Shown: positions 36,401-51,400 of the stretch, piece after piece | Layout: each line of letters opens with the position of its first letter | How positions within the stretch are numbered: position 1 is the stretch's first letter | NCBI GenBank assembly: GCA_018389105.1 | Contig: JACATO010000304.1 | Coordinates: 1 to 64,000, forward strand | Length of the DNA stretch: 64,000 nt | Reading direction: 5' to 3' | DNA from: Nautilus pompilius | Lineage: Eukaryota; Mollusca; Cephalopoda; Nautilida; Nautilidae | Program-made: the position numbers and the translations under genes | The notes under the pieces: model-generated | What the model saw: only the letters and a program-made list of their open reading frames with translations | Database searches by the model: none | Told to the model about the DNA's origin: nothing

Positions 36401-39400
36401 TCTTTGATTTTTTTTTTTACTCAGGATACAGCCCAATCTTGTTCAGACACTTCTGCATTGATCATAGTGAAAAAATAAATAATCTTTCAGTTGGCAAAGA
36501 GAAAGCTTGCTCTATTGTAAATATGTTAAAAAATAAAAAATTTTTTTTCAAATTTCAAATAAAACACAATAACTAGTAAATTACTTACAAATAACAAATC
36601 ATCAACAAAGCATTCTAATTCAAATTTCATATTTATGAGACTAGTAAACTTTTGACTTGCAAGAGGTTAACCATCACCCAAAGCATCATAGTATTCTGTT
36701 TGAGAAAGATATGGGTCATCCACTACAGGTCTTTGGGATTAGTAGGAAGTAGATAGCAATCATTGTTGCCTAAAGATACTGTGGGATGGTTAAATCGTTT
36801 GCTGCTACTGCTATTAAATTAGATATGCATACGTGCGTGCGTGTGACTGAGGAACCTAAATGGAGATTGTAGTCTAAGACTATGTATCCACCCTAGACTA
36901 TTTTTCATCTTTCTTCTATTTTGAGTTTTTGTCACATTTTTTCAAGAAACACCAATGGTCAATTAATATTTATTTTCTTGCTTACTGTATTTGTAATTGT
37001 ACTTATTGATCAAAAGTAATTTATATCTCATTTATGTTAAGAAAGCAAAGAGAAAAAATCAAACATTTCATAAACAGGGCTAGCATTATTAAGGGCAGGA
37101 GAAATGTTAGTATAGGTAATGGTGCTAACAGGTTGTTGCAAATACCAAGAGCCCTGAAAAAGTCTTTACCAGCTTGCATTATATGAAATGTTTTCAAATT
37201 TCATTAAAGGTTGCCATGATTTTTCTGTTAAGCTCTCTCACTATATTGGTAATTTTGTAAATGTTTTGAATGGCTAAAATTTGGTTTGCCAAATTGTTTG
37301 TTGATGAATTATTCCCTATGTGGATAAACCTAAGAGCAATCATCAATTATGTTTCCAATATAGTGGATAATGTGTCTGTTGACTATCTGTTGTATTGTGA
37401 ATGGTATAAGTAGAATTTATGCAGTATATTGATAAGCCTGCTTAATACTACTGAAGAGCCAAGGGTTTTGTGACTTTTGGGATAAATAGTTTTTGGCTGT
37501 CTGTCTGCAGGAGGGGCAGCACTTGGTAGATCGACCCCTTTCTGTTGTGAAGACCCTAGCAAAATGGAGTCTAATTTTCTTTCACAGGACCTTTGCTGGA
37601 GCAACAGGGGACATGCCCTGTGCTTGAGGTCCATTGAGGTTTTTGCTGTGCCATCCTGGAAGATTATCATAAGGAGTAGAAGAAGGGAGAGGAATAATCT
37701 GATGGTTTCAGATATTCCTGGAATTTAGGTACTGGAACAGTGGCAGTATGCACAGTGAATGGGAACTAGTACAAAAAATTAGTTTATACCACTAAACGTA
37801 GACTAGATTGAGATCATGAACAGTTCTTGGGTTTCCTACTATTAAGGACAGACTTGCCATGGTGCAGTTGTTGCAGTTGAAAGCCTACCTAAGGGTGAAC
37901 TCACTGAATGCAGCCTTTTATAAGGTTGGAGGGTTTAGTTCTGGATAGCTGAAGCAGAGAAGACTATTGCAGAGGTATGTAGATAGGAAGCAAGGATCTA
38001 AAACTCTTCACCAGATTCAACATTACACTGGGCTAAGAATGTTAGGGCTGGAATGGATAGCCAGTGTGGCTGCTGCAGAGGACCATTGACATTGATGAGA
38101 ACTCTAGGAAAGTTGACTTTGTGGTTTACATAGATGGTTCATTAATCCATGGCAAAAGGTTGGGGTGAACTTGCACTGTGAAGCACCATGCCAGCTTATA
38201 TAGCAAGGGCTTTGATCTCATCACCTTGAGTATGGAGTTGGCAACAGCTTCTATCAAGTGTCTATAGCACCAGGACTCCAAAATGAAACTGATTCAGCAT
38301 ACTAGAGAAGACTAAGGCAGGTTTCTCAGGCCTAAGTGGAAGATATTTTGGGAGCAGTACAGCTTAAAGTGCATTGCTTGGATTTTTTTCCCAGGCCATG
38401 CATTTAGGCGAAATTAATGCACTGACAGATTTTCAGGGTCAGCATCTCCTATGCAGTGACTGAGATTTGACAAGAGAGACATCATCCAGTTGCTCTTCCA
38501 AGCAGAGAAGGGAAATGATGATGGCAAAGATAGTTCTTACATAATTACTCATCTTGGGACAGGATGGAGTGCAGTGATTGGGGAAGTGCTGCCTTGCTAG
38601 GACCTGAAGACACCAGGAGAATCAGTTCTTGACTGAAATAATTTGCTGGGCAACATTGTAACAAAATCTTTGAGGAAGCCAGAATATATGGATATGTCCC
38701 AAGTGTGATGAGCTTGCTTTCTGATATCAAAAGTCAGTACTTTTGAAGAGGATCCAGTGTAAAATTGTATGATCATGCACTTTTGTTGCTGTAGAAAAAG
38801 AACATTGTGTTTATCACATTGGATGCACAAAGATTGTGGGGTTTTCACTTGAAAATGCTTGTTCTGAATTTGAAGTCTGTCACAAACGAATGAAATATGT
38901 GAAATTTGTGAATATTATTTTTGTCAAATGTTTGATGTTTATAGTGCTGCTGAAATTGGAACCATTAATGATGATTTGTTAGCTGGTCAGGGTGTTGTTT
39001 ATATAGAATACTAGCAGATGTACCTGGAGTTGCTCAGGGAGGGGGGGGGGGATTGAGAATTGACAACAAAAATGAAATGAGTACAAAAACACTTTATTTC
39101 AAAACTTATTTTCCTAAAAACAAAACATATACAGAAACACACATACTACAAATGAAATAACTACATCAAAGATTCTTTTTGTACACAATGTTCTTGGTCT
39201 TGCCTTCTGGTGCAAAGTAATGTAAATATTTTTCATTCCCTACATGAGAGCATCCAACATAAAGCTGCTCACGAGAAAAGCAAGGGGTTGTCAAATTTAG
39301 TCCAACCACCTTCAAAAATTATCTTTGTTAATGAACATTGCAAAGCTGAGTTGGATGGGGAATTGAAGTCTTGAATTCAAAGGCTGTGTCATTTGGGATG

Positions 39401-42400
39401 ATAGGTATCTGAGGCAGAAAGAAATCTTCACTTTTGAAATTGCCTGTAATGATTGTAGCTCTGATGACATGAGAAAGTAATTCTTTCACAATTAACCTTG
39501 TACCATTGCACACAGACTAGATGGATCCAAGTTTCTCAAGAGCATGAGAAGTGCCCCAATTTTGAGTACCAAATTGTGTGGTAGAACACCTTGGAGTTGC
39601 AGTGAATTCAAGAATTCAGCTGGATAGTGAATGACTTGGTCAGGATGGATTTGCAGGACTTGTTCTCTCCTGGTAATTTCTGAAAAATCCTGGAATTTAT
39701 CTTTTCAACAGCATCATTCTTGGAAGCCAAAATAGCCCTCTCCCATAGCCAGATAATGTCTTGGAAATATTGTTGCATATTTGGGAACACCCTTTGCTCT
39801 CTCCTGAAGTAAGAATAATGTCTTTAGACATGATGATAAGTCCATCTGTGCCTTCAGCAAGAACATTTCTATTTCCAATGTCAAGAAGAGCTGCAGCAAA
39901 GTTTTCTGCCTCCTGGTTCCCATGGAGATACTTGCATGTTTGTAGTTAGCATCAGTTTGAAAACATGTCTCCAAAGAAATGATGACTTTATGTAAGTATT
40001 CAACTCACCAACTTTGGTTCCTGAGGTACAACAGGTAAGGTCTGTCTGAAGTCACCAGCCATGAGGAAAGTTACATCACTCATAATCCTGGCATTGCCCA
40101 GAAAGTCCTGCAAAGTTGTGTTGACAAACTCAAATGCTCTCTTGTGGGCCATGGTGCATTTATCCCACACTAGTCACAATCGACCAGGACTTGTGCAGGA
40201 GAAGTCCCCTTTGAAATGTTGCAAACAGGGGACTCTTGTCTGGATAGATCCAATGGAAGTTTAAATGTGGAATGGGCAGTTCTTACTCCAGTAAGCAGAG
40301 TGGCTGCAATTGCTGATCATGCCATAGCTAGAGTAATTCTTTTCCTCTGACAAGCCTTAACCAGGAGCAGGTTGAGAACAAATGTCTTCCCAGTGCCATC
40401 AGGTGCTTCAAGGAAAAAACATGCCTTCATTTTTAGATTCAATGTCTTCCAAGACTTTGGTGTAGGCTTCTCTCTGTTCATCCATCAGCTTTAGCTTATT
40501 TTCTCAATAAAGTTAAGAAGTTCCAAAACACGGGAATTTTCATGTAGGATCTCTTGAGCAAGGACATGTTGGTTGTCCCTGGAAAGTGTTGTTAGTCCCA
40601 TAGACTTGAGGTATTTCTGACCAATGGGGAGAAGTTTGTCTTCAAGAGGATGAGGGCCTGGATGAAGATGATATCAGAAAAGTTCACCTCGAGGTTGGGA
40701 TTTTCTCTGAGCTCTGTGGATGATATCCTCACTCTTGCTTGCCTTGTATTTCTTCCAGTCCCATGGGGTTGGATAGACTGCAAACTTGAAGAATGATGCA
40801 GAAGATCAATCTCAGTTGAGAGGAGGACTGTAGCCTGAAGGTGTTGATCATCTTCAAGGTTGCCTCAAAGATGGCAAGCTTCCCTGTATGTTTGACAGAT
40901 TTCCACTGTTCTGAGATCTTGGAATGATTTTGACCCTTTGACAATATGGAGAAGCATTTGCAGAAAGTTACTCCTGGTTGTCGGGATGATCTGTGTAGAG
41001 TTTTTTTTTTAAGGCATTAGATTCACCAGCACATTGTTTCCATTTGTTTTGAGCAGTCCAGATGTAGTAGGAGGGAACTTCATGATAGAGCAGGTTGGCA
41101 GCAAATCAGTCACTTTGGAAAAACTAATAAAAAAAAATTCCATAAAGTTATATTTTTGGGAGCCAAGGCCTGTCCTTGAGCATTTTCCTCAGTGAAGTAG
41201 ATGCTTTGATCATTTTTTGAGATGAACTGCCAAATGAATCATTGTGGGAGGTGCTCATGGATAGGGAAGCCAAAAATTCTCCAAATGACCTCATTGCTGC
41301 TTCTGTATTTTCCAATGACAAAAAGCTGAACTTCATTCACACTTTGCTCCTCTCTTTGCAAGGCAAAAACAGCCATGTTAAATTTTTTTTTTTTTTGATA
41401 TATTTGCAAACATTTGATGGATTTCACAAAATTGTAGAATTTCACATTGATGTGGGCCTCAGATATCTTGCACAGAAGAGGGCAGTAGGAACAATCCACC
41501 GGTTGTCAACCTAAATTTCAGAGTCCAGCTTTGAGCATTGTTTAAAAACCACCATCTTCAATTTTTCTGTAATGATATAGAGGATAGCCATTATGTCCTG
41601 TTTGAGTTTCTTGCAAGAAGTTTCTGGGATACCTCTTGATGCACTTGCGATCTTGTATACAGGGTGAATTTGGATTGAGCTCCCCACATGGGCCATGGAC
41701 CATTTGCTTGCAGACCACATCAAATAGACGGTCTTTCTTAGGGTCAGGTAGTTCAGCACTGATAAATGTGTCAATCTCACTTGTATGAATATTTTTCCTC
41801 AACCATACCAAGATGTGGGTATGAGGAAGGCCACGTTTATGTCATCACTGATGTTCTTGTTTCATCTTGTTTTCCCAAAGCTACTACCATTCTTTGTAGT
41901 GATCAGCCTCATCATTTCATCAATTTTGAGTTTAAATTCACTGGCAATGATGTCATAGTCTCTGTTGACTTTTGGTTTTGATAAAGCTCAACTTGGATTT
42001 CCTTACCTTTTGATTTGTAATTGATGAAGAGATTTGGTCTGCCATATTGCCTGACATAGGTCATTGTATCTTGAGTCCTCTCATGCATGTATCTTAGTCT
42101 ACCTCTGAAGGATGAAGGCAAAATAATCAATCTCCCCACATTGTGAGCATTTTCACCTTCATCGTCATTGACAGCACCCCTGAGATTAACATACTGTTCT
42201 ACACACAGGCGTTTTTGATTGAGTTGAATGAAACAAAAATGATCGCACTCAATTTTGGCATACTTATCCACAACATACTAGTGAAAAACATTGATGCACC
42301 TTAAGATGTGGTTTCCTCCTCTGTCCATGATCATGAAAGAATAGAAGTCCTTGAAGGAGACAGTTTTGTTAGGATGAACTTGGCCTGTTCTTTTGATAAT

Positions 42401-45400
42401 TTTGGTAATCTGGAAGTGGTACCCATCTTGATCTTGCCACAGGATCATGGGATATTGTAGGGCATTATCGACTCTATTTGTCTCAGGAATTCGTTTGATG
42501 GTGTTGTCTTGGTATTGAAGAAAATGTCTCTTTTAGCATGCTTTTCACCAACCATAAGAAGAATGACTTCATTACAGGAGGGACCTTGTCTTTACTGATT
42601 ACAAACCTGGTAATTATTGGAGATGACTTGTTGAGCTGCATGTTTGAAACTTTTAATCAATGAATTATTTTGGTGGAACATCCCTTGGAGAGAACAATAT
42701 CATCTAGTTAAACACCAGGAACATTGTTGCATCACTGGTTGCCTTGGGGTCATTCCACGTCAGTTCACCCAATAGTTGTAACCCACCCTTCACTGATTGA
42801 GCTTAAATTTGGTGTGAATAACGCTTTTGAATAGCAAAGTTCATATTAAAAATTTTAGCCAAATTGGTTCAGTAGTGTAGGAGATATGGCTATTTGAAAT
42901 TTTAGGCTTTTCAACAAAATCTGCATTATGGCAAAACTTTAAATGTGATTATCTCGCAACCAGTGGACCAATTTTGATGTATTTGGCATTGTTGTAAAGG
43001 AAATTTGTCAAAGAAACCGATTCTGGCATCATTTTTTGAAATCTAATGATGTTGAGGTTAGTTACCTTTTGACTTAACCTTTGATGTTGACCTTCATCTT
43101 GATGACCTCATGACCTTCAGTCAGAATGAAAGCTCAGATTGTCTTCTACAACATATCCAATAATTGGAGGGGTAATGTTTTTTTTTATTGCAGAGATATT
43201 TAACGTGCAAGTCACCCATCCAGTGGGAATCGCCTTAGCGGCAAGTGCCTTTTTGGCTTTTGAGATATAACTGTTCTGTCCACATGGGAAACTAGGAAAA
43301 GCATGCGAAAGTAGCAGAATGCTCCTTTCATACCACTGGTCAGATGGTTATCAGAGGAACAAATCCTTTTTTACTGTAAGGGTAGATAGCTAAAAGTAAC
43401 AAACTATTTTTGACTTTATAGAGTAGAAGGATACCACAGCTGGGCAATGTCACTGTCATGCAGTGCTGGCCACCCAGCAAGCCACCCCCAACAACAACAA
43501 TGCCCACTTAGCCAGGCCTACAATAACAATAACAGACATCCCCCACACAGTCCTTCCTATGACAACAAAATGAATTGCCCAAACTAAGGATAAACATTGA
43601 AACAACCTGCAAAAGGGATACCACACCTTCCCAAGCTTTTCCATTATAGGCAGATTGTTAGGACTTGTTGGCATAGAAAGTTCTGACCAATTTACACTAC
43701 TTTTTCTCAGCTATATATAGTTCTTTTTTCAGTTCTGCCCAGACCTGCCCAGACTTACGTGTAACACTAATTGTTTTAACTTGAATAGCTATAAAACCTG
43801 CCCGGACCTACCTTGACTTGTTGTGGCCATACCATGAGATATCTGCCCGAGACGAGGTATATTAGATCATTCATCATGTACATTTGCAGACATGGATAAC
43901 TGTAGTTCTTTTTGCATTGGTGATTGTCACCAAAAGAATCTTGTGAAATCTGCCGCATTGCAAAAATTGAAGGATGAAGAGGAGATAGAAATACTTCATC
44001 TGCAGACAAAAAATTCAACCCAAAGCATAAAAACTATATGTGCGCATCATGAGCAAGAACTACTCGTGAGATCCTCTTCATTAAAGAAAAAGTGCTATGA
44101 TCATTTGAGGAGACATCCTAATAAACCCAGAACAAAGTCATTAATGACAATAGTTTGTACCAGTATAAAGATATGTGGCTTGCTGACTTTCATCTCCCAT
44201 GAAGTAAATCTGGAGAAACTTGGGCTCTTCACCAGGCAGTGGCCAAATGGATCTGATTCAATGATAGACTTGGCCTTGAACTTTGAAGGTTGGCAATAAT
44301 CATTGCTCCACTATTTCCTGTGATGCAGCAAAAGTCATTTGAAAGCAAGAATTGTGCTTCCTGATGTTGGCCAGAGAGGGGTTTGACTAATACCAATGAT
44401 TTCAGTGGTTCAGGAGGGATCTTCATAAGGTTAAGCTTGACTTTTCCATCACTGCAGCAGATTGCCTTGGAATCTTTCCACTTTTTAGCACCACATTCTT
44501 GGCAAGTAACTAGTATAGAGCCTATTAATACCCTAGATTGGTAATCTATCTCAGGTTGAAAAATAAATTAAAGCAGCTTTGTTCTAGTCAGGGTTATTTC
44601 TTGTTCTTACAGCTGCAGCATGTTGGTGTTGCCCGTGGCACTCCCTCCTTTGTTTTGATGCTTCATTGGCTCTGGTTGCTGCAGTGGACCTTCGATTTCT
44701 GAGTTGTCGAGATCAACAATGTTCAGGTGTTTCCTCAGCCCTTGCTACTGCAGTGGCTGTTCAGTCTCTGACTTGTTGAGATTGCATTTCATTCAGTTAA
44801 ATATAAACAGTATTGATATTTTCAAAATAATTTTTATTGATCTTTGACTTGTTACAGGTGAGAGATTGGATCAGAGGCACTGTGAGACAACTGAAGAAAT
44901 TTTTCGCAGAATTCAGTTCAAGACAATTGATCTGGAAGCTTGTCATTTGGATGATGAGGTAAGAAAGTTGTTTTAAGCAATCAGCTTCCTGAGAGAGTTC
45001 TAAAGCGTTAAGCTTTGGTTTTTAATTCTGTTCCTTTGTGCAAACAGAATATTAATGTTTGTCTCAGGATGCCTTTCTTGTGTTTGTAATCACACTTGAT
45101 GTAAACCTCTTCATGCCTTTGATCAGATCAGGAAGAAATAGCTTGCCTGAAAAATGTTAAAAATAAATGAGATGGGATCAACTACTTTTCAACAAATCAC
45201 ATAAATAAGCTAGTATGCTTTAACAATACTTCCTGCTCTACTCCCTTAAGATCTCAGAAAAGTGTTGGTTTCAGCAGTTATTGTTTATTTCTGTGAAATA
45301 ATGTAGAGCAGCCATCAACCCCTCCTCCACTGTGAGCATACATACATATCTAACACAAAGTTTTTGAAATATAAGACTATACCATCTTTCTGCCACTGCT

Positions 45401-48400
45401 CAACACTTTATCAAGACTATGACACTATTGTTATTTGTCTTACCTATCAGCTTATTTTGCAGAGTTAAAGGCAATAACAAAGAACTTTTAATTTACTTAT
45501 GAAAGCTGTAAAAAATTTTAAAAGTAATATTTATTATCCAACTTGCTCATAATTATAAAAAAATAAAATCTGAAAGGTTTTTGTTTTTTTTTAATACTTT
45601 GATAAACAAAATTTCTAAAAGTTTTAAAGTAATTTAATTAACAGACTAACATTTAATTTCTAGTTATAATTTAAAATCTTTTAGCTAAGTTAATACACAC
45701 ATCAGTGTATGTTGACTCCATTTATTTAATGTGGTATTTTTTTCATTAAATATAAATGACCATCACAATTATAGTTTGTCTCATAACTTTTTTGTACTTT
45801 TATTGTTGAAAACTGTCATTTTTTAGTATAAAATCAAACAAAAATAAATAGCCTAAAATGAATTATGTATTCAAAAGTAAACCAATTTTCTAATGCCGAC
45901 ATGTGGCTTGTTTAATGTGCAGATTCTGCTTTAATGTAGCTTTTTAAAAATAATGTGGATTTTTGCAGATAGTCTAATTTCGCTCAGTCTTTGTATTTAT
46001 TTATGTTGTTTTAACAATAAAGAATGCTTTTAAAATTTCAGTTGTATTGATTGTTGTAAACTGCTTTGTTGTGAAAATAGTATGTATTACAGCTACATCA
46101 GTTTCATGTTGTTGAAATTTGACTAAAACCAAGATTCTAATCTTTCCCGAGAAAGAAGAGATGGATATTTATCTAATGTTATGTTTGTGTCCACTTTCAC
46201 TATAGATAATAGCGTAGATGTTCTAAAATATCTTTTGGATTTTTTGGGTTAGTTACTACATTTAAGAACTTAATTGTTGACATATTTTAAGGCATTAAAT
46301 ACCACATCTATTTTTATCTTTATCATTTCCTTTTTTTTTTTTTTTACCTGGATACAGGAATTTCAAACCATTTGAAGTTTATGGTGTTTCAAAATCCTGA
46401 TGACTAGTGTTAGTTAATTATTTATTATAAAATCCTAGTATTTCCAGTAAATTTGTTTTTATTGGTATGCACAGAATATAGTAAAAAAAGAAAAAGAAAA
46501 AAGACTGCATTGTTTAAAATAAGGTATTACGAAGCCAGAATAGATTTTGAGTGCTGCATCATCATTAAGATCATGATCAAGTAATTTTCAGGAGCAAACA
46601 GTATTCTTAGAGTAGTTAGATCAGAAATGATACACACCCATTCTGCTTGTTTTGAAAAGACTCAAAGGTTAAGACTATTGGAAGTGAGGAGAATGGAATG
46701 AAAAAATTGAAGTGATGTTTTTTTTTGTGAGGTCTTTGCTAATACAAAGACAGTTTTTGAGCGCAGAGGCTAAAGCTCTTAGCCTGGCCGTCTGCTCTAC
46801 AGTAGGAAGCTCCACTTCAAATATCCTGTATTTTGTGACAGATAGCCACACACCATCAAACTTTTCAAACACATTGGTCTTATTCTTTCCTTATATTACT
46901 ATTTCCATGGCATTTACACCTCTGGTGTATAACCTTTGTTTAGACAGCCATCCAAACAAAATATTATTATTCCATTTTTAGAGAAGTACATAAAGCTTGT
47001 CTATTTATATTAAGAGAGATAATATTAGGCAGCAGTCTTGTACTCATTTAAAAGCATTGGTTTTCTGAGAAAAATATATCCTGCTCTACCATTATTATGT
47101 TGACTCTTATAGGATTTTGAATTAAATTTTGTAGTGGATATACAGTAGATGTGATATTCAGGAACTTATGTAGCTATCATTGATAACAAATAGAAAGCCA
47201 ATAGAGAGTCATAAATCTACAACTACATTACTCGACCTGTACTACTTTAGTTGGTCATAGGTATTTAGTGAACTTAGTTCTTTTCCCATGCATTTGTTTC
47301 AAAAGAAAATATTGTTAGTTGTGAATTTTTAGGTTTAGTTCAGATATGAGCATAAACCAGAAGTAAACAGAAACACTGAAGCATGATGATTAAAGCAGAT
47401 ATAATCTGATTACTCTACTGATTGACAGGTGACTCTATATGAGTAGGAGTATTGGAATAAATGAAACCATACTTCATCTAGTAAATCAACCATGAAGATT
47501 ATTTGTAATTCTATTATTTTGATAACAACAATTCTCTCCATTAATATTTACCTTCTGGCTATTTGTCTTGTATTGAACAATATTTAATGCATAAATGACT
47601 TGCATTTATTTAATGGAGGAACTAAAAGTGGCAGAGTGAGCGAGCGAGCACAGAACCAGTGCTTAAAGGTCAAAATCTAAAATTATCATTTTTACACTCC
47701 AAGCAAGCAGCGAAAACAAAATGGGTGAACAGCTTGGCATCATTGGATGTTTTGTATTAGCGCAGTATTAAGTACTAACTTTCCATGCAAGGGATGCTTT
47801 TTTATTCTGTGATCTTATCAATGATATGTCAAACTCAATTATGATATCAAGTCAGTGGTCTGTCTATACAATATGCCACTACTCAGAACTGACACACACA
47901 ACTTCACATGGGCAGTTTTTATGTCATTTACTGTAGTTATAGTGGCAGATAGATGTGTGTTACTTTTTTGCACTTAAAAAAATATGTATGATAGATAGAT
48001 ATGTATAACTATAAAATAATTTAAAAATTACTATAAGTAGCACAAACTTCTTGCTAAATTTTAGTTTAATCTTCTTATTTTAAGCAGTAATATTTTGTTC
48101 TGCAAATACCTGACTCTTTAAAGTAATTTTCTATTTATTTTTTTGCTAATCCATTATCTTGTATTAAAAGATGCTTTGAGCTAGAGAAGTCACTTTTTGT
48201 CATTAATGAAATGCATAAAAACCAAAAGATTTAGCAATTTTCATTAATTTACTATTACTACCATCTGATATCAACCTTGTACAATTATTAAAAATAAAAG
48301 TAAATTGACAAGAATACTTTTTTTTTATAAGTTTGGATTTGTATTTCAAAAAAATATGCCTATCATTACAAGAATTTGATACAAACTCTTGAAATTGTTT

Positions 48401-51400
48401 TTGTGTCTAGTTGTTATTTGAATTTAATTTTGGTGGTTATTTCTTATGAAACCAATACTTCCAGATTGTCCATAAAGTTGTGTAAACTGACAACACTGGT
48501 TACAGGTGTCATGTAAATTAGGGTCATCCAACCCCTGACAATAATCCATCATTATATTGATTGCCCTCCGCCTGACATTGTAATGTGACTTTGAATATTG
48601 CAGAATAAAAATTACTATAATGTACTACAGTTTATAGTATAAGGAAACATTTTATATACTATTTCTCACAAAGATGGCTTTAGGAGAGATTAGTCATTAT
48701 TGGCTGCTTATATTTGTGTTTTTGCAGTGCTCCTTTTCTGGGCACTTCGGTTTTCTCTCACATCTAAGAATGAGGAGTTCTAGTATGAGCTCTCACTTGT
48801 GGCCTCCTGTGCTGAGAGGTGATCATGTGACCCACTCAGCACGTCAGAACGTGATCCCTACTTGTAAAAAGATGGGAATTTGTAACCCTCATAACTGGGA
48901 ATGCACAAAACGATGATAAGTGCTCACTCACACGTTAGTACTGTTGATGAACTTCTGAGATAATATGCTGAATTAATGGGGTTATTCACAATAGAATATC
49001 TCTGATTACTTGTCATCTGTGGGACAATAGAGAAATATTCACATGGTACAAGCTTTCTTTTTTAATTTTTTCTTTTTTTCTAGACTTCAGCAGCACTATT
49101 TGACATGATTGAATATTATGACTCTGCATGCATACTGAACATATCCTATAACAAAAATATTGGACTTCGTGGGTGGCAAGCATGTTCTCGGATGATAAGA
49201 AAGGTACTGCTTTATTTATTGATTTATTCTAATAATAAATAACTTGAGGTCTGTCATCATCACAACCCTACAAAGATCTTGTAATAATGTCTATCCCGTT
49301 ACAACTTATATGATAAAATAAATTAGCAATTATTAATGTGTTTTAGTCATTTTAGATTATAATCACATTTTTAATGATGTACTATGGTTATGGAATAAAT
49401 GAAAATTGAAAAAAGTCTTAGTTTAGATTTGGTTTTAATATTTGTGGCCCTTGATTAGATAAAATAATTGGTAAAAATATGTAATGACCCTTTAATTTGG
49501 ATTTAATATCAGACTTAACTATACAACTTTTCTTCAATATTGAAAATTTTAAGATAGGTAAATGGTAGCCATGAGCACAATCTGCAGAACAAATAGTGAA
49601 ATTAAAGCAAGCATGAAAGTCTTACTGACTCCTTCCTTTTTAAAGAGCAGTTATTGGAATTGGATTAAAAGATAATAGGAATTTTAGAAACAAAACCAAG
49701 TTATGGAAATGTGAGTAAGTGAATTTATAGCAAATCCAAAAAAGAAATAGGTTTGTAATATTCTATAAAGTTTCAAAACTTTAAACAGATTTCAAGATAC
49801 TTTTCACATTTGTTGATTTATCTAATTCCCACTCTTCTCTCTTTGTTTATGATTTTTTTATTATGTTCATATAACTAAGTCAGGTGGCTTACTTGTATGC
49901 TTTAAATTAAAATATATATCTTCTCTAGCCAGAAAACACTCTGCTGCTGCCATTATGAAAAATACTTCTGCACCAATCATATGACTCCAGACAGACAGTT
50001 TGTCATGTGAATGTTGACATTTTACTTTTGTTCATTAGCTTTGTTATTGACATAGAAGCAACTTCACTTGACTGTTTTTACGTTTGGAAATAACAAAAAT
50101 TTTAAAGTTAGATGCTAATTGTTATAAAGCATTGTTGAAATCTATCAAAAGAATTAACTGTTTTTTTGTTTTTATATTCTTCATTCACCTTTCAGTGAAT
50201 GTAGAAGTCATTGTCAATATAATAAACAGTCTTTAATGAAGATAGTTAACATGGACCCAAGTCTATTCAATCATTGCTTGCTGAGAGGTCTTTCTCTGTA
50301 TCTCTGACATTGCTGCAAGGTTCAGATTGCCTGAGCTGTTCCAGAGCTGGTTGGCTAGCAGCTTGGACTACAGATCTCTTTCTCAAGTTTTCTGAAATAT
50401 GAATATGTATAAAGTGTTTAAATATCAGAATAACAACATTATGGGGAAAGTATTAAAAGTTCACTTCATTTGTCCCTGTATCCTCTAATATGTTTCATTA
50501 TAAAATAAGCAAAACTGCCTTGTTTTTCATTTTTTTTCTCCCCTCTAAATTGCCAGACACCAAGCTTGGTCCACCTTGATGCTCGAGGGTGTGAGTTAAA
50601 TGACCGTGTTGTGCCAATTCTTGGAAGATCGTTAAAAATGGGAGCAACTTTGACTACTATTCATCTTGAAAATACCTACCTGTCAGGCAGGCCTTTGGTC
50701 ATTCTTGGTAAGTACTAGATAATTATTTTAACTTCTTATGGGTGCAGTGACTTAATTTTTAAAGGCCTCTGGGCAGGTTAACCAATCCATTTGTAAATGT
50801 GGAACCACCCCTTACCATTGTCATTATCAGTAGAAACATTAATGAATGTATAACCACTGTTCCAAACAATGTTAAGAGGGATTTTTTTGTGTGCAGAAGC
50901 TGCAACAGTTTGAGACTAATGTAGCCACTAAAGGTAGTCAACCATATTATTGACCTTTAATTTCAGTTAGTATGGTTAAAGGACAAATGAAAATAATCTA
51001 TTTACTTTATAATGTTTGTTTTTAACAAAATTCTTTGCAGTTTTGATGCTACTTTTTTGTCTGCATTAATAGATGTTGTTGTACTAATTCTGTATCCCCA
51101 AAAAATAGTTGAAAATGATATGTAAACTTCTTTATTTAGAACTACTAATCTTTGTTTTAATAATAAACTATATTTTCAGTTAGATGTTGTTGCTATGGGT
51201 TCTCTGCCACCCCATTTTTGCTAACTTTTTTCTGTCTTCTAGAGAACATATAGTTAATGCATACACTGGTAAACATCTATATCTTTATTGATTTTCTGCC
51301 TTTTTTCCCCAAGAATCTGCAAAATGCTTTTTATCTTGGCTTAATTCTAAACATCCTAATTTGAAATTAACCATAAAAATTGAGGAAAATAGGCAGCACT

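Larger units (their letters stand above)
39011..42760 (-). mobile_element. Helitron rolling-circle transposon, decayed
   Basis: Minus-strand coding pieces run from 42.76 down to 39.3 kb in Helitron order: Rep region (NRVDNALQYPMILWQDQDGY, FMIMDRGGNHILRCINVF, YAKIECDHFCFIQLNQKRL, VGRLIILPSSFRGRLRYMHE, YVRQYGRPNLFI), then a PIF1-like helicase (GxGKTF-like walker region near 40.37 kb, DFRQTLPVVPQ near 40.04 kb, CNGTRLIVKELLSHVIRATI near 39.45 kb, PIIPNDTAFEFK). The 3' end reads CTAG (39014 to 39011) followed by T, with a short imperfect hairpin (39023-39038) just before it, as in Helitrons. The 5' TC end was not located; it is at or above 42.76 kb. Many stops and frame changes. Confidence 0.88.

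Noticed and set aside
46712-46981. Overlapping open frames at 46.7-46.98 kb with a tRNA-like or SINE-like look
   Set aside because: No A box and B box at proper spacing and no cloverleaf could be drawn. Not supported as tRNA or SINE.
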